From CAYMDD01 sp964409675 (GTDB lineage Bacteria > Pseudomonadota > Alphaproteobacteria > Rickettsiales > SXRF01), in the NCBI GenBank assembly GCA_964409675.1, contig CAYPEF010000116.1:1-6655 (forward strand): a DNA stretch of 6,655 nt, written 5' to 3'. Below, in pieces: positions 5,561-6,655 of the stretch; within the stretch, counting starts at the first letter, position 1, and every line of letters starts with the position of its first letter. The notes under the pieces were generated by a model. That model had not been told where the DNA came from and searched no databases. It saw only the letters and a program-made list of their open reading frames with translations. The translations under genes and the position numbers were made by a program.

Positions 5561-5659
5561 CTTCGATTAGCGCGGATGGTGGTAATATTGCACAACGTGT
5601 TTTCGCAGCGCGATTCATTTACCAAACGGTTCGGTATTGGTGCATGCGCAGATCACTCC

Positions 5660-5746
5660 CGTCATTGCGAGCAATAGCGAAGCAATCCAGTTCTCCCCTC
5701 ACTGATAGCTGGATTGCCGCGTCGGCTTCGCCTCCTCGCAATGTCG
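5660..5746. repeat. Inverted doublet of palindromic modules (REPIN-like), between clpX and HU
   Basis: The left module (5660-5690, plus strand) begins CGTCATTGCGAG and ends GCAATCCAG. The right module (5746-5709, minus strand) begins CGACATTGCGAGGAGGCG and ends GGCAATCCAG. The ATCCAG ends face each other across 18 bases (5691-5708). The outer arms CATTGCGAG/CTCGCAATG and inner arms GCAATCCAG/CTGGATTGC pair perfectly. This is the common interspersed 'CATTGCGAG...GCAATCC' repeat of many bacteria, including intracellular alphaproteobacteria. Its plus-strand translation (SLRAIAKQSS...) often appears as a false gene. Confidence 0.88.
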
Positions 5747-5768
5747 AAATAGGAAATTGATCTGATAT

Positions 5769-5797
5769 AAAAAGGCCACCGCGAGGGGTGGCCTTTT
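5769..5797 (-). terminator. Rho-independent terminator of clpX
   Basis: An 11-base stem, AAAAGGCCACC with GGTGGCCTTTT, closes a 6-base loop. On the minus strand it ends in five T residues and begins 20 bases after the clpX stop. It should separate clpX from HU transcription. Confidence 0.92.
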
Positions 5798-5817
5798 CAG
5801 ATGCTATTGTATTTATA

Positions 5818-6655
5818 TTAGCTTGCCTTGCCCTTGCCGGGTTTGGTGTCGCCGTAGACGACTACCGGCTGTGCACCGTTATCAACGACATCAGCATTGA
5901 CGATGACTTCTTCGACGCCGGTGAGGCTCGGCAGTTCGTACATCTGCTCAAGCAGCAGTCCTTCGAGAATGGCACGCAGGCCGCGCGCGCCGGTTTTGCG
6001 CTTGATGGCTTTGCGGGCGATGGCTTTCAGCGCATCGTCGGAGAAGCGCAGCTTCGCGCCTTCCATCTCGAACAGCTTCTGGTACTGCTTTACCAGCGCG
6101 TTTTTCGGCTCGGTGAGGATGGAGATGAGCGCCACCTCGTCGAGGTCGGTGAGTGTTGCAATCACCGGTAGGCGGCCAACGAATTCAGGGATCAGGCCGA
6201 ATTTGAGCAGATCTTCCGGCTCCACCTGCGAGAAAAGCTGGCCGATGCGGGCGTCGGTTTCGCTTCTCACATCTGCGCCGAAGCCGATCGAGGTACCCTT
6301 GCCGCGCGCGGCGATGATTTTCTCCAGCCCGGCGAACGCGCCACCCACAATGAATAGGATGTTCGAGGTATCGACCTGCAAAAATTCCTGCTGCGGATGC
6401 TTACGTCCGCCCTGCGGCGGAACGCTCGCCACGGTGCCTTCCATGATCTTGAGCAATGCCTGCTGCACGCCCTCGCCCGAGACGTCGCGGGTAATGGAGG
6501 GGTTGTCGGACTTGCGGGAGATTTTATCCACCTCGTCGATATAGACGATACCGCGCTGCGCACGCTCGACATTATAGTCGGCGGCCTGCAGCAGGCGCAA
6601 GATGATGTTTTCCACGTCCTCGCCCACGTAACCGGCTTCGGTCAGCGTGGTGGCG
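5818..6655 (-). CDS. clpX: ATP-dependent Clp protease ATP-binding subunit ClpX (partial, 5' end beyond window)
   Basis: ClpX is the AAA+ hexameric unfoldase that feeds proteins to the ClpP peptidase in the cytoplasm. The window shows the last 278 of about 420 residues; the zinc-binding domain and Walker A lie outside. The frame enters at the right edge as ATTLTEAGYVGEDVENII, which includes the GYVG pore loop. Next come Walker B in IVYIDEVDKI, GEGVQQALLKIMEGT, the RKH loop GGRKHPQQEF, the sensor 1 region ILFIVGGAF, the arginine-finger segment FGLIPEFVGRLPV and the sensor 2 motif KTGARGLRAI. The reading frame is intact to TAA at 5820-5818. The frame continues past the internal GTG at 6627, so that codon is not the start. 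clpP is expected upstream. Confidence 0.98.
   Translation of the reverse strand, partial: ATTLTEAGYVGEDVENIILRLLQAADYNVERAQRGIVYIDEVDKISRKSDNPSITRDVSGEGVQQALLKIMEGTVASVPPQGGRKHPQQEFLQVDTSNILFIVGGAFAGLEKIIAARGKGTSIGFGADVRSETDARIGQLFSQVEPEDLLKFGLIPEFVGRLPVIATLTDLDEVALISILTEPKNALVKQYQKLFEMEGAKLRFSDDALKAIARKAIKRKTGARGLRAILEGLLLEQMYELPSLTGVEEVIVNADVVDNGAQPVVVYGDTKPGKGKAS

Larger units (their letters stand above)
5383..5817. other. Gene-free gap between clpX and HU, at the usual place of lon
   Basis: This 435-base stretch has no coding frame I can support. From right to left it holds the clpX terminator, a doublet of palindromic repeats (5660-5746), a perfect palindrome (5545-5560), an imperfect palindrome (5470-5487) and the HU leader. 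In many alphaproteobacteria the lon protease gene occupies this place. Short frames here do not resemble Lon, so there is no visible remnant. Confidence 0.7.

Noticed and set aside
5394..5618. Minus-strand frame of 74 codons upstream of HU
   Set aside because: No recognisable domain, no similarity to Lon, unusual residue content, and it covers both palindromes; probably chance.
5530..5760. Plus-strand frame of 76 codons in the clpX-HU gap
   Set aside because: Most of it is the translation of the palindromic repeat (SLRAIAKQSS...), a well-known false gene pattern.
1..6655. CRISPR array, toxin-antitoxin pair or insertion sequence
   Set aside because: No regularly spaced direct repeats, no cas or transposase motifs, and the HEPN-like gene has no small partner gene beside it.

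Overview
The window looks like chromosomal DNA from an alphaproteobacterium of fairly high GC. All recognisable genes are on the minus strand, so transcription runs from the right end to the left. The gene order clpX - hupB - tRNA-Val - tRNA-Asp - nuoA-nuoB-nuoC-nuoD matches the well-known alphaproteobacterial neighbourhood clpP-clpX-lon-hupB-tRNA-nuo (as in Caulobacter and the rhizobia), and the protein sequences fit. I cannot name a genus. The notable absence is lon, which normally lies between clpX and hupB.

In transcription order: (1) the 3' two thirds of clpX (5818-6655), ending in a clear terminator (5769-5797). (2) A 435-base gene-free gap where lon would be expected, holding an inverted doublet of palindromic repeats (5660-5746) and a perfect 16-base palindrome (5545-5560). 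(3) A complete HU gene (5086-5382) with a textbook terminator (5026-5061). (4) tRNA-Val(TAC) and tRNA-Asp(GTC), both with encoded CCA ends. (5) An AT-rich, probably foreign gene (4066-4626) between tRNA-Asp and the nuo operon. (6) A second inverted doublet of palindromic repeats (3917-4015) upstream of nuoA. (7) The start of the respiratory complex I operon: nuoA, nuoB, nuoC, then two non-Nuo genes (a GNAT acetyltransferase and a three-helix membrane protein with paired cysteines), then nuoD, which runs off the left end.

NuoB, NuoC and NuoD form the peripheral-arm part of complex I next to the quinone site, and NuoA is a small membrane subunit at the junction between the arms. The two extra genes are packed into the operon with a 2-base gap, a 29-base gap and a 4-base ATGA overlap, so they are probably co-expressed with nuoD.

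The most unusual observation is that the two repeat loci share one grammar. Each is two modules reading CGTCAT-stem-ATCCA, placed in opposite orientation with their ATCCA ends facing each other across a short spacer. At 3917-4015 the two modules differ at stem positions that change together and keep the pairing. This resembles REP/REPIN elements. No mobilising gene is present in the window, and I did not find a defence system or other complete new system.
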